A DNA stretch of 64,000 bases. It comes from Prostheceraeus crozeri (Eukaryota > Platyhelminthes > Polycladida > Euryleptidae). The notes beneath the pieces were generated by a model that was given only the letters and a program-made list of their open reading frames with translations, did no database searches and had not been told where the DNA came from. This document shows, piece by piece, positions 35,411 to 46,501 of the stretch. Position 1 is the stretch's first letter, and the number at the start of each line of letters is the position of its first letter. Where the stretch lies: positions 27,366 to 91,365 of the forward strand of contig CAJQUW010005337.1 in the NCBI GenBank assembly GCA_907163375.1, in the 5' to 3' direction. Made by a program: the position numbers and the translations under genes.

Positions 35411-35824
35411 TTAGTGGCTGCTGTTCCAACGCCAGGCACTAGGCGTTTCTTGCTTTTGATGGACTGCAGCCCCACCACCATTCACAGGACCCGGCACCTC
35501 TTGTAGCACTGAAAATGCCGAATTCGGCAGGTCAAATTCAATTTCTTTAAACAAAGACAGTTCTGTTGACACCATCTGCACTTCCGCATCCATAGGGGGA
35601 GAAGGAGGAGGACTCGAAGGGAGAAATAAACACATCTCCTGAGACGGTGGCAGTTTAGTGTACATTATTTGGGTAGTGGCAAGTTGAAGCGAGGCAAACT
35701 TGTCCGCTTTCTCACTATGTGACCCAATGTACATGTCATGAACCAAGATAAGGCATGCGTGACGACCACACCCCAAGTCGTCAACATTTAACGGGTTGCG
35801 ATGAGAATCAAAAATGAGCATCAT
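35411..35824 (-). other. Unidentified 137-codon ORF in the virus-like fossil
   Basis: The product has a Pro-rich stretch (LPSSPPPSPPMDAE) and acidic segments and no recognisable domain. It lies inboard of the right inverted repeat and upstream of the recombinase remnant on the same strand. It could be a remnant of a viral gene or chance. Confidence 0.3.
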
Positions 35825-36252
35825 CCGCCATCTTCACAAAACAGCCGGCCCCGCGTATTCAAAAACAAGGAAAAGAAATTCACCATTCCCGTTTTTATCA
35901 TGCCAAAACTTTGGTGCGTCAGCGGGTAGCTGAAATGACTGCTCGGCCAAAGCTTCCACAGTAAAAATCTCCTGGAGAGCAGTTTTGGTAATTAATAAAG
36001 AACGCGAATTATTAAAGATCGCGTCGGTTGGCTAGTTGTAAAGTCCGGTGTCTGAACCGCAAATTGTTCTCCATTGAGAGAAATATAACGATACCAGAAG
36101 TTTCCAACTTGTTTAATCGGTGAAATAGTCAGACCTTTAGCGGACACGGATTTCGTTACAGAATACATTACAGTTTGTAAGTTAGTTATACAGACAGACA
36201 GACGAGCGAGGGAGAGATTGAAACAGGGCGAAAAATGTCGCTTATGATATAT

Positions 36253-36497
36253 GCTTCAAAACGGGAGAAGCGCATCACGAAACGGTGTTGGACAAAACCC
36301 ATCCTCCAATGAGAATCGTGCACGATTGTCGGACACATGACATTTTTCTAAGTTATTTTGCCACACAAAGTGAAAATTTTTAAACTGTGGCAAACACTTG
36401 GAAAACATTTTTCAGAACATATAACCCCCTTCCACTCGGATACGACCAAGGTTAATTAGACCTGTGCTCTACCAGCTGAGCTACGAGCCACTTATGC
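36253..36497 (-). repeat. Right inverted repeat with tRNA-derived head (SINE-like)
   Basis: On the minus strand the copy starts with a tRNA-like head: A box TAGCTCAGCTGGTAGAGC and a degenerate B box GGTCGTATCCG. It runs straight into TCCGAGTGGAAGGGGGTTAT and the blocks shared with 27295-27556. The tRNA head suggests a SINE with its tail inward; the left copy has at most a decayed head (GGCTCGT near 27261). Confidence 0.65.
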
Positions 36498-36499
36498 GA

Positions 36500-37451
36500 G
36501 TGTCAATTGGCAGGATCAAACCCTCATCACCACACATCAGTTGTCATAGCAGTTATAATCAATGAATAAATAACTCGTCACACTTGTGACCGGCACGGAA
36601 GACAACATGGCACAGGTTAACCGGGCTGAAAGTGCTTAATATGGAACGAAGAGCATCTATGTCCCTAATCCGCTGAAGTCATAGAGATTGTAGACTTCCA
36701 GTTCGTATGGCCATAGAAAAGAAACATGTCCTCAGACTTGAACAATTTTAGCACAAAAAAGCTTTGGCAGCCACAGACGGTACATAAGTAGCGTCAAGAA
36801 GTCTCCCTACAAGCGCTTGTTAATACGGCTCGGAATGACCCAACCTAGCTTAAAATATTAACATTACATGTAGAATGAATGAGCAAGTTGAAGGACAGCA
36901 CAGTAGGCCATTCCAAGCCGTTCTGAGCATCCATTATACTTTTTGCAGTGTGAAATGATACAGAGCAATGACCTTTTGTGCATTTACCGGAATTTCGAAA
37001 AGGGCTAATTCAGACCTTTGAGAACACTAGCGCTTTTAACCTATAAATGGTTCCAGTCCAATGAATTTTTGAACTGGTGGAAATCACGCGAAAATTAAAA
37101 GTCCCGAGTTGGTATTGGAATAGTCTCCTCAAATTGCGACCGGGTAGCGAATTGTTCGGCCCCGAATGAAAATGGTTTGGACGGATATAAGAAAAAGCAT
37201 TAAGATTTGAAGAATGTGGAGTCAGTCGTCAGCTGACAGACTCTGGGTCGGCAAGGATAGTTCAGAAATCTTTGAGTGCTAGAAGAGGTTCTGCTTTACT
37301 AACCATCAGCCAATGCTGACCGGCCGAGTGGAGGTGTCCATTAAACAGAGGAAACATCGTTGATGTGGGTTAATAGTCCAGGCAATATATATTTTAACAC
37401 GCCACAAATTGCAGTAGTTTCAAGAGTCAGTTTATCTTGTAGAGAAAAAAT
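36500..37451. other. No gene recognised
   Basis: About 950 bases without a convincing ORF, repeat or motif. Confidence 0.5.
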
Positions 37452-38961
37452 CACTTATCAACATATCAATAATCTAGGAAAATCTAGTTAGTGGAACACC
37501 TTGAACTTTCCACTTGAAGTCACAAGTATTTTCGAAATATAAATACACGCTTACTCCAATGAAATCGCAGGTATTAATTTGTCTCACTAACTGTATTTAC
37601 TTTCCTCATGGCTCTCACCAATATCAGCCATGTTTTCTGAATTATGTCGTTTCCACTAGCTCAACAATACTTGTAGCTATCTGCAGATGCAAACAGATGC
37701 AGACTTCTACAAATTGGTATAGTAACTTTATAGCGACTTTCACCATGAATAAACGATTACTTTCTGCAACTACCGTCTTGTGAAAACGCATAGCTGTTCA
37801 AGCGGCTAGGTCGAAAACGCGCTTATTATTATGCATATATTTATTTGTTTACGGCGCGCAAAACCCGAAGGTATCAAGCCGCCGGTGCTTATTTACCCTT
37901 TTCTTGTAGATAGCTTTCCTAGGTACTTGTATGGATGCAAATTGATGAAGATCTGTATAAGTTAGGACACAAATTTTCATTTTTTCCATCAATATGCGAA
38001 GCATTTTTGCAAATACTCTCTGAACATGCATAGAAATTCAAGCATATCTATCAAAAACACGTTCCGCACACTTATCATCTAATACACAGTCTGAAGTACC
38101 TGTAGATGTAAATTGATGAAAAGTTGCCTATGGTAAGAGAAAAATAATCCTGTTAGTCTCCTTCACCTTTCTGTTGCAGAAGCCGTAATTTGATTCAAAG
38201 ACGACCATTCTGTGCTATTGTATGCGTTTTCGTATTGAAGTAATTTTATGAGGGATGTTTTGCTGATAGAATCACACTCAGATTTTCCCCTTGGCATAGG
38301 CAAATTTGCATCAATTTACATCTACAGGTACTTCAGAATGTATATTAGATGATTAGTGTGCGGAACGTGTTTTTGATGGAGATGTTTGAATTTCTATGCA
38401 TATTCACATGAGAGTATTCGCAAAAATGCTTCGCATATTGATGGAAAAAATGAAAATTTGTGTCCTAACTTATACAAATCTTCATCAATTTGCACCCATA
38501 CAAGTACCTAGGAAAGTTATCTACAAGACAAGGGTGCATAATCGCATTTTCGACCTAGCGGCTTGAACAGCTATGCGTTTTCACAAGACGGCAGTTGCAG
38601 AAAGTAATCGTTTATTCATGGTAAAACTCACAGATTTGTGGCTAAACTTGTAGAAATCTGCATCCGTTTGCGTCTGCAGATAGCTACAAGTATTGTTGAG
38701 CTAAATACTCATAAAGGAAATAATTCAAAAAACATGGCTGATATTGGTGAGAGCCATGAGGAAAGCAAATAGCCTACAGTTAGTGAGACAAAGCTACAGC
38801 GCTTCATTTTGATTGGCTGTTGCAGATGTCGCAGATTAATATCTGCGATTTCATTGGAGTAAACGTGTATTTATATTTCGAAAAGACTCGTGACTTCAAG
38901 TGGAAAGTTCAAGGTGTTCCACTAACTAGACTTTCTTAGATTTTTATTATGTTGATTAGTG
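37452..38961. mobile_element. Foldback element with inverted arms of about 0.65-0.7 kb
   Basis: The left arm (about 37452-38155) is repeated inverted on the right (about 38286-38961) with good similarity throughout. Examples are CTAGTTAGTGGAACACCTTG, GCATAGCTGTTCAAG, GTTCCGCACAC and TGCCTATG near the centre. The loop is about 130 bases. The right arm has an extra stretch near 38805-38855 absent on the left. No transposase is encoded. It is a foldback/long-TIR MITE; transcripts would form a very long hairpin. Confidence 0.85.
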
Positions 38962-39986
38962 TATGCAATAGCAGAAGGCGGGAGGAACATGATTCAAAAG
39001 TAGAAATAAGAAAAATATTATTCCGAGCGAATAACTACCGATGTTTTTATAAATATAAAATTTTCAGATGTACAAATATGACGACGTTTCGCGTCCAGAC
39101 GCTCAGTCGTGGCCCGTACAGAAATAAGTCCGTATGAATCATACATAGTATGAAAAGGTATGAAAAATAGTATGAATAAAACTCATGCGGATGTATTTGC
39201 ATACTATGAAACATAGTATACATAAGCATGAATAACGCATTTTTATGCATTATCATAGTATGAGACATAGTATGTAATGGTATGAGCTTCGCTTGCGCAT
39301 GTATTAACATGCTGTGAAACATTGCCATAATTATTTATTTAAATTCATATCGTATATAAATAATCTACGTCATTGTACAGGAGCAATATATGGTGGATCG
39401 TGGCAATTTTTTCTGCTATGATGTATGATACGTAACCCGATTTTTTTACCCATATTCAATGATGCTGGTGATTATCAGTCATCTATAGAGAATTAATGGG
39501 TGATATCAGACATAACTTTCGTTGAGTATACGCATTTCATTATGTTGTTGTTCAACTTCTCCATGAACGACGTACCCATTTTTATCTCAGGTCATCGCAA
39601 ACAATTATTCTTCATTTGATTATCTTTATTTAGTTTGATATAACTATTATGCTAACATATAATGACACTACTTGCAGATGACGAATCATTTCAATATTTC
39701 AGATTCTCGTGATAATGAAATTCTTTACTTGGAATTCTATACTTAAAGTTTTCTAATTTCAAGATAATAGGTTTTTTACTGTGCTAAAGTGTAGGATACA
39801 CATGTAGAAACTCTAGGAAATAACACATAGTAATTCTTACATACATGAACATTATAACAGATGAATTGATCTCCGTAAGGCTCTAATTTTATATCAGGTT
39901 CACTCATTTGTTGTTAACCAAGGAATAGAAAATCTGGAAATTTTCCGATTGCATGGTAACGCTAGTGGATATTACCGGCAAGACTA

Positions 39987-40983
39987 CACTGTAAATCGCT
40001 GGATACGAAAATTGCATACAAACACACACCAAGTTTACATACAATTTGAAACCAACATTTGATACGAGATTCTGGTATATATAAAGAAATCTGGTATGTT
40101 TTTCATACGAATGGCCATTTACTTTCGTATGTGATTGGTATGTTATGAACGATACGAAGTATGCTAACTGTGATTGGCTGTTTTACGTTGAAATACGAAT
40201 TCTTGGTATGTTTTATATACGAGACCCGATGCAAATTGGTATGTGTTTCGTATGTCTTTCGTATGAATAGCTTTATGTCATATGGCAAAAAATATGTTAT
40301 ACTACATACTACTTACAAATAACTTTTTTCCAGTAATACCAGCCGTGAATATTTCTTTGTGAAAGTGTGGTATTTAACTAGATTAGATTTATTGTGGAAT
40401 TAAAGCCGCATGTCATCTTTGCAACTTGTCTTATAGCATTCACAAGACTCATAATTAGCTCATTTCCTTGAACTAAATTGATAAACATCATTTCAATATA
40501 ACTATAACTTCAGCAACCATGTTGACTTATATATCTCAAACATAACTATTTTTGCATTCAATGAATTATAATGTGTTTTTACTTCGGATTGATAATATGC
40601 CTTATTTCAAAATTACATGATACATAATTGTTGATGGTTGAATACTTATTGATTATTCATGAAATGCCTTAGACTTACATGTATTAAAATCGAATTCAGC
40701 ATTTAAGGCATCACTCTTGAATGTCATTATCTAACTACTTACAGAACAGTAGTAACATTAATGTGATCTTTATTGACAAAAGTCCTTAAATCAACATACT
40801 TTGGACATGATTGATGCTTTCTTTTAACAGTGTGCTGGTATGGCTTTAGTATGTAAAGCATACCACACTTGAAATAACATGCGAAAAGCATACAAATATA
40901 TACCAAGATCATACAGAAATATACCAAAAAAATACTTTGGTATGCATCCTTCGTATGTGATTGGTATTGAGCGATTTACAGTG
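39987..40983. mobile_element. MITE with 14-bp perfect TIRs and TA target duplication
   Basis: Left CACTGTAAATCGCT (39987-40000) and right AGCGATTTACAGTG (40970-40983) are exact reverse complements, each flanked by TA (39985-39986; 40984-40985). The ends carry clustered GGTATG, CATACGAA and TTCGTATG words. The element is 997 bp and non-coding. A solo end of the family lies at 27131. Confidence 0.8.
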
Positions 40984-40985
40984 TA

Positions 40986-42120
40986 CATGATAATACTGAG
41001 CGATGAAACTGGCAAACGATTTTCAGCACCGCATGTTTACCCAGCACGCAGCATAGCTGCGTTGGTCATAGCTGATGTGGTCCCTACATGACATGTGGAG
41101 AATGTCAGACCAATACAGCAATAGCGTAGCATAAAATCATCCTAATTTCATTGTCAGTAAATAACTGTCAGTAAGAGTGTTTGGATTTGGATATTCCATT
41201 GTCTTGTGAGAAGATCTCATTATGACCCCACTAAATATTTCAAATCCTTTTGAGATCAGTAATTCAAAAGAAGTTTTACGATTTCATTCAACATGTGATG
41301 CACAATTACTTTCGTCATTCTGTGCAAAATTATTAAAAGTATGTTTATCAATTCACACTTGTAGTCCTTGTATTTCCAGTGCTGTCATGTTTCATTTACA
41401 CAGTTCAATACAGTACTGGTCGAAAATAAAAAGTAACACGATTTGCAACCGAAATTGAAATGCTTGTAACGTAATTGATGCAATACGCAATCAAATTACA
41501 ATTGCATCTATTTTCTGATACAGAGTAATATTTCCTGGTGGACTGACACTACGATTTGGTGTGCTCAAAACATCGTAAATATACCTACACTGTATGTATA
41601 CATGCAGTAAGTATAGTTAACGAACAAAAAGAAAGTTAAATCTAGTTACTATATCATGGAGCTAGTAAGTTACATTATTTACTCTTTCCCAACTTAATTA
41701 TCACTGTGATTCCGCATATTAATTTGCAGTGTTGACATAAAAATATTTTATTTGCTCTGGTATTGATTTACAGAAGTCAAGTAATTCACTTACAATGAAA
41801 TAATTACATCAAATAATTCATTATATTATGCCATCGACTTGCTTCACCTTCTTTTATCTTCTGCTTAAGGGTTTATGATACCGTCCTCTTAACTCGAACT
41901 TTGATTTTAAAAATCATGCAAAAATGTTTATCTTAGATCAATTGGGTGCGTCGCTCTTGTGTTATAACATATGAATGCCATAAATGTGATTTTTACGTAT
42001 GAGAAAGTGTAGTTCTTATGATCTTAAAATGACTTCAATAGCTGTCTCCCTCATGATAAGTTCTGTACCTTAATCAGTTGACTTGCTACATTTTGCATGA
42101 AGTTACCAGAGACTAGTGAT
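40986..42120. other. No gene recognised
   Basis: AT-rich sequence with no convincing ORF. A short CAGTACTGGTCGAAAATAAA string near 41411 resembles a Tc1-type end but has no partner nearby. Confidence 0.45.
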
Positions 42121-42125
42121 GCAAA

Positions 42126-42222
42126 TGGAAAATTTTCCCGAAAATTTTCCAGAAAATTTTCCGGAAAATTTTCCACTTTTTTCAAAATTTTCCGGAAAAT
42201 TTTCCAGTGGAAAATTTTGAAA
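42126..42222. promoter_or_regulatory. Cluster of GGAAAATTTTCC palindromes
   Basis: Within about 97 bases, seven exact or near copies of the 12-bp palindrome GGAAAATTTTCC follow each other. Each half-site GGAAAA resembles NFAT/Rel-type sites. It may be a homotypic binding-site cluster or a simple palindromic repeat. It lies about 285 bases upstream of a candidate first exon. Confidence 0.6.
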
Positions 42223-42505
42223 TTTATTTTTTTGGTGATTGACATTTTTTCCTTTGTTTTGGAGACCTGTTGTAGTCGCTTGAAAAGACTATGCAATATG
42301 CAAAGACCGAAAACTTCTCTATCATTCCTGTATGTTACCTTTTGGAACCAACTGCACCCTTTCCATGTCTATTTCGGATCATCCCAAATGAATTTCAGAT
42401 ATTAGATGGATTTCAGATTTCTCTAACTGAATTTCAGATATCTATCAGAAACCCAACTTTGAAAGGATCTTAAATTCAACTGGAGAATCTCCAATTCATC
42501 TGGAA

Positions 42506-42652
42506 ATGTCTGAAATCGATTTGGAACTATCTGAACCATCTGAGCTAGAAATGGAAGATGTGCATGCAGTTTGTCCTCAACGAAGATCGGACAATATGCC
42601 AGAACTTAGAAACTGTCATAAAAACCTTGCGAGTGAACCAGCAGGAGAAGCG
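42506..42652 (+). CDS. Candidate first exon upstream of the BEN-domain exons
   Basis: Open from an ATG at 42506 (MSEIDLELSEPSELEMEDVH) to a consensus donor (gcg|gtaaga) at 42652/42653. It ends in phase 0, whereas the next recognised exon (46065) seems to need phase 1. It may therefore belong to another splice form, need an intermediate exon, or be spurious. Confidence 0.3.
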
Positions 42653-44635
42653 GTAAGAACATCCTTATTTCTGGTTTCTCATAATTTAGCTAATTTTCTC
42701 ATTTTGGTAAAGTAGCACATTCTGGGGATCTAGAAACCAAGTCAATTTGTATCGCTTAAACTGTTCACTACACAAAGTGTACATGTACAATTATACACGC
42801 GAGTATGTCTTCATTCTTTCCGTGTACTACTGTAGGCCTATTTGCCTAATAAGAAACATCATTATTATATTTATGTCATAGCCTCCGCATGTGTTTGATT
42901 TCATAGATATTTGATTGTGTATGAGAAATGCTCAATCTTTTATTATTGTTCAAACTATAGCTCGATTTCAGCCTCATATCATTTTCACCAGAAATCCTAG
43001 ATTTGTAGGCAAAATTGACCCCACTGATTTACATAGTGAAATTAAAATATTGATATATTTTACAGATGTGGGATTATACTATAGTATATCGCCATACCAT
43101 ATATTCAAACGTTACAGGTTTCACAACTAACACAATCAGGTATGTATCTTGAATACAATGTTGAGACGCCGTTTCCTTGATAAGATACTTTAATGGAATA
43201 GGTTTTCTGATCAGCAAATTTCAGACTATGTTAAATGGAACCAAACTGCATTTTGTAGTTTTCTATTTTTGGGATTGTCGTGATTGACAATTTAATATCT
43301 TATCATGTGTTCTCAAGATGCGTCCATTTGCTTAGTTGAAAATATGATGTTTGATAGTTCCGTTTGCTTGTTTGTTTTTAGCCAATAGATATGTACAGGA
43401 ACTGCAAATAGTTGCACTTAATTATAAAGATTACAAAGTGCCAGTTCGCCGTGACATATCGCATAGAATATTGTCTTCAGACTTGGACTCAATTATTCAG
43501 ATATTCAGAATTTAACTTATTTAGTTAAAATGAGAAACGTGTTTGGATTAAAATATAACTGAGGATTGTTAAATGATTCAGTATTGAACTTAATATACCA
43601 ACAATTTTGGTTCAACAATAATCAGGGGTCTCACTCGGAAAAAGAGCATAAAAGAGCATAAAATAGCAAAAAAGTAACGAATGGCAAAAAATGGCAAAAA
43701 ATCTGGGATTTTTACTAGCGCAAGTAGTAATTTTTTTTGTTACTTATGTTTCTTTGTTATTAAATGTCTTAATAATCTGAAATGGCAATCAAAACTTCAG
43801 CACGTAATTTTGCTGTATGCTTTCATTTCAGTCACTGATTAATTCTATATATTGTTTATTCTTCTGTCATCAAGAATAGGGAGAAGTGGGGCACGTTCAC
43901 CCAAAATTCATAAAAAAAGTTCTTGACTTCTACTTATTAGAATGTTGTATTTCAAGTATCATAACATCTAGAGAACTTGTATTTATATATAAAATACGTA
44001 TAGTTCGACCAAGCCAAAAACATTTTCTAGTCCACGAATTCAAACATTGTAAAAGCATTTCATTGGCCGAATATGGAAGGTTGGCCCACTGTAAGTGATG
44101 TTACGGAAACTATTACTTTCATGGAAGAAATAAAAACTGAAAATAATCAACAAATTAACCGTATTACATCGTAAACTGCAGAGATGTAGCGGAGATTTGA
44201 TACATATAGCAGAAATTAAAACTAAATTAGGACCTTAAACACGTTTTATCCTCTAATGTTTTGTTCCTTCTAAAAATGCATGATCTAATGTACCCCATGG
44301 GTGAAAGTGCCCCACCCCTTCGTGGGTGAACCTGTCGCACGTCACTTTTCATAATCAAATGTCATTTTCATCGAACAAAAAATCAAACCGGTTGCAACGA
44401 GCAATTGTTTGTTTTAAGGACATGCAGCAGTGCTGGAATGCCAAGAATTAGAAAATTTCGTTTCAGTTTGCAATGAGTACCACCAAAACAGAATTTTTTT
44501 CAAAAAATTTCAAGAAAAGCAAAAAAGTTTTTGTCTGTTAATCAGTCTCGAATGATATACATCTAAGAATTACATAATAGTCAATTATGCAAGACAATTA
44601 TTCTAATAAGCGTATAATATACTTCGAAGCTACAT

Positions 44636-45390
44636 CGGAGATGTAACCGGTCGCCGGTCCGGTCTGATGTGTGGAAGAATCCATCATATCAATCATTTTG
44701 ATCAAGCAACATTGTATAAAAAAAATATAATATCAAAGTAGAAAGGTAAGCCGAATGGTCTATAAATAATGTAACTAATATAACTGCCTAAGCTTTCGCC
44801 AACCGATCTTCTTAAAGGATATCAAATAAGTATTTGTTATCTTGGTTGTTGTAACATCCATATCTGACGGTGCTAGAGTCATTCTAGGGAGACGATCGGG
44901 AGTTGCTGCGCGTCTCTTGGTTCAGTTTGTAAAACTATTTGTGTGCCATTGTCTTAACCATCGCCTCGAGTTAGCTGTCGGAGACTCAGTTGATGACGCG
45001 ATTGCAGTGAATCACTCCAAATCCTTCATGGATTGTTTGTATAGTTTATACAGTCACTCATATCGAAATAAGCGCGATCTACATCTTGCTAGCATTGATC
45101 TTAATTCTCAACTATGAAAATACACTGTATATCTAATAATTATGGTATTTGAAAACCCCTAAAAACGTTTATACGCATGTATATGGCCTATGCTTAGTCT
45201 ATAGGCCTACAGCCTAGGCTCGCACATTAGAACTTGGCCTTTAGGCTATAGCTCCTGCTCCTGTATGCCTCCATACTTAAGTAGCACACCTCACGATAGA
45301 CTTATTCGCTAAGTTATAGGTAACATGTTTAGCTCTATAGGCCTATTCATCGAAAGATCCGGTCGCCGGTCCGGACCGGTTACATCTCTG
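44636..45390. mobile_element. Nested set, inner hAT-type element (TIR AGAGATGTAACCGGTC)
   Basis: Left GGAGATGTAACCGGTC and right GACCGGTTACATCTCTG are inverted, followed inward by GCCGGTCCGG on both sides. The element carries a short hAT transposase fragment. It sits inside the middle element, making three levels. Confidence 0.75.
44842..45117 (+). pseudogene. hAT transposase fragment
   Basis: 91 open codons read SDGARVILGRRSGVAARLLV, then VCHCLNHRLELAVGDSVDD and CLYSLYSHSYRNKRDLHL. This is the core region of hAT (ZBED/KIAA1586-like) transposases: the catalytic Asp of SDGAxVM and the C-H-x-x-x-H-x-L-x-L-A block. Only this exon-sized piece remains; the dimerisation domain and N-terminal BED finger are absent. 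It lies in the innermost of the three nested elements, so that element descends from an autonomous hAT by internal deletion. Confidence 0.75.
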
Positions 45391-46064
45391 AATACATATT
45401 CTCATAAACCCGTATGACCGAGTGTGCCTCATGGGTGAAACTGCCCCACTTCCCCCTGTATACATTGAACAATTTGAACAATTCATGTCTTTTTTACTTT
45501 CACTTGTGTTTTTCCATACTTTTGTAGAACGTGTTTTAAACGATGGTGTTATTTTTGTTATGTATTCAATTTAAATAAACAAGTTGAAGAGGGAAAAAAC
45601 AATTCATGTCTTGCATTTGACTTCCGTAGCTAGGTCAAGACTAAGAGGTTACTGAGAAAATAACTTGCAATTAAGGAATGTGATATTGTTTAACCTAAGA
45701 CAAATGTTTTCAGTGGACGATAGGAAATTCGTATCGGTAATGCTACATATATGGTGAAAAAAGTATCATATAAGGACTATATCCTGAAAAGAAAAGGGTC
45801 GATTGTATCGTGGTGAATGGGCATCGCTCAATACATTTAGTTTTCTCCTTTATAGAAGAAAAATGAGGGGCAAAAAAATTTTTGCTACCCTAGCAAAAAA
45901 AGTGGCAAAAAATCTAAAATTTTAGAGCGAGACCCCTGAATAATATTATTGTTTCGAGTTTGTTTTGTTATGAAGCGCCTTCTGTTTTCCGCTTGTTGAA
46001 GACGTGCTTGTTGAATTTCGACTAGCAACCTTATGATAAATTCACGTTTTTTCTTTTTTCACAG

Positions 46065-46201
46065 GTGAATGCTTGGATTGTATCAATACAAAGTTGCAGT
46101 TGGATGAATTAAGGCAAGAAATAGAATCGTTGCGTGTCGAGAGAGATGTGATGAAGGACAAAATGGAGAAGTATAAAAAAAAAAATATCATGACATATGT
46201 C
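46065..46201 (+). CDS. BEN-domain gene: coiled-coil exon
   Basis: Bounded by a strong acceptor (ctttttt...cacag) before 46065 and a consensus donor (gtaagt) after 46201. The product has heptad-like leucines and charged residues (LQLDELRQEIESLRVERDVM and on), predicting a coiled coil, common N-terminal to BEN domains. An 11-A run near its end precedes a frame mismatch: one more A would bring the exon into phase with the next. That points to a sequencing error or a disabling slip. Confidence 0.55.
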
Positions 46202-46501
46202 GTAAGTACAAGTCGAATCAAATAATTCCTTTGTATTAAGACATTACAGGCACCTAAATTCAGATAAATAAGTACGTTCTACTAGTTAGAAATATCCGGA
46301 CATACATTTCATGAACTAGAATTAGCTCTTCATAGTAGCTATTACTATTTAACTTCAGTCTACTTGATTAATCTTTTGTCAATGATAAAGTAAGTTGCTG
46401 TACTCTCATTCCTCATAGAAAAGTTCTTACTATCTGGCTGTATGAAATATCATTGATATTTACCTGATCAGATACCTGATTAGATATTTACTCCTTTATA
46501 G

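Larger units (their letters stand above)
27295..36440. mobile_element. Broken Polinton/adintovirus-like virus fossil
   Basis: A 9.1-kb segment between inverted repeats. It holds remnants of the N-terminal part of a type-B DNA polymerase, a dUTPase, a small virion-type protein, a basic core-like protein on the other strand, a deoxynucleoside kinase and a tyrosine recombinase. The polymerase N-terminus and the small structural-type genes point to the Polinton/Maverick-adintovirus assemblage. No major capsid, packaging ATPase, protease or rve integrase was recognised. The element is clearly broken, with roughly ten or more interruptions, and looks old. Whether the recombinase belonged to the element or came separately is open. 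Confidence 0.6.
43877..45458. mobile_element. Nested set, middle element (TIR AGGGRGAAGTGGGGCA)
   Basis: Left AGGGAGAAGTGGGGCA (43878-43893) and right TGCCCCACTTCCCCCTG (45442-45458) are inverted. Subterminal copies of GGGTGAAAGTGCCCCAC occur at about 44299-44315 and 45434-45448. It lies wholly inside the outer element. Confidence 0.7.
43623..45938. mobile_element. Nested set, outer hAT-type element (TIR CAGGGGTCTCRCTC)
   Basis: Left CAGGGGTCTCACTC (43623-43636) and right GAGCGAGACCCCTG (45925-45938) are inverted with one mismatch. Both ends are followed inward by GCAAAAAA-rich stretches. A direct repeat AATAAT borders both sides and may be the remains of the 8-bp target duplication. The interior contains two further elements. 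Confidence 0.75.

Noticed and set aside
42231-42405. Possible protein from 42097-42405
   Set aside because: The first half is translation of the GGAAAATTTTCC cluster; nothing recognisable follows.
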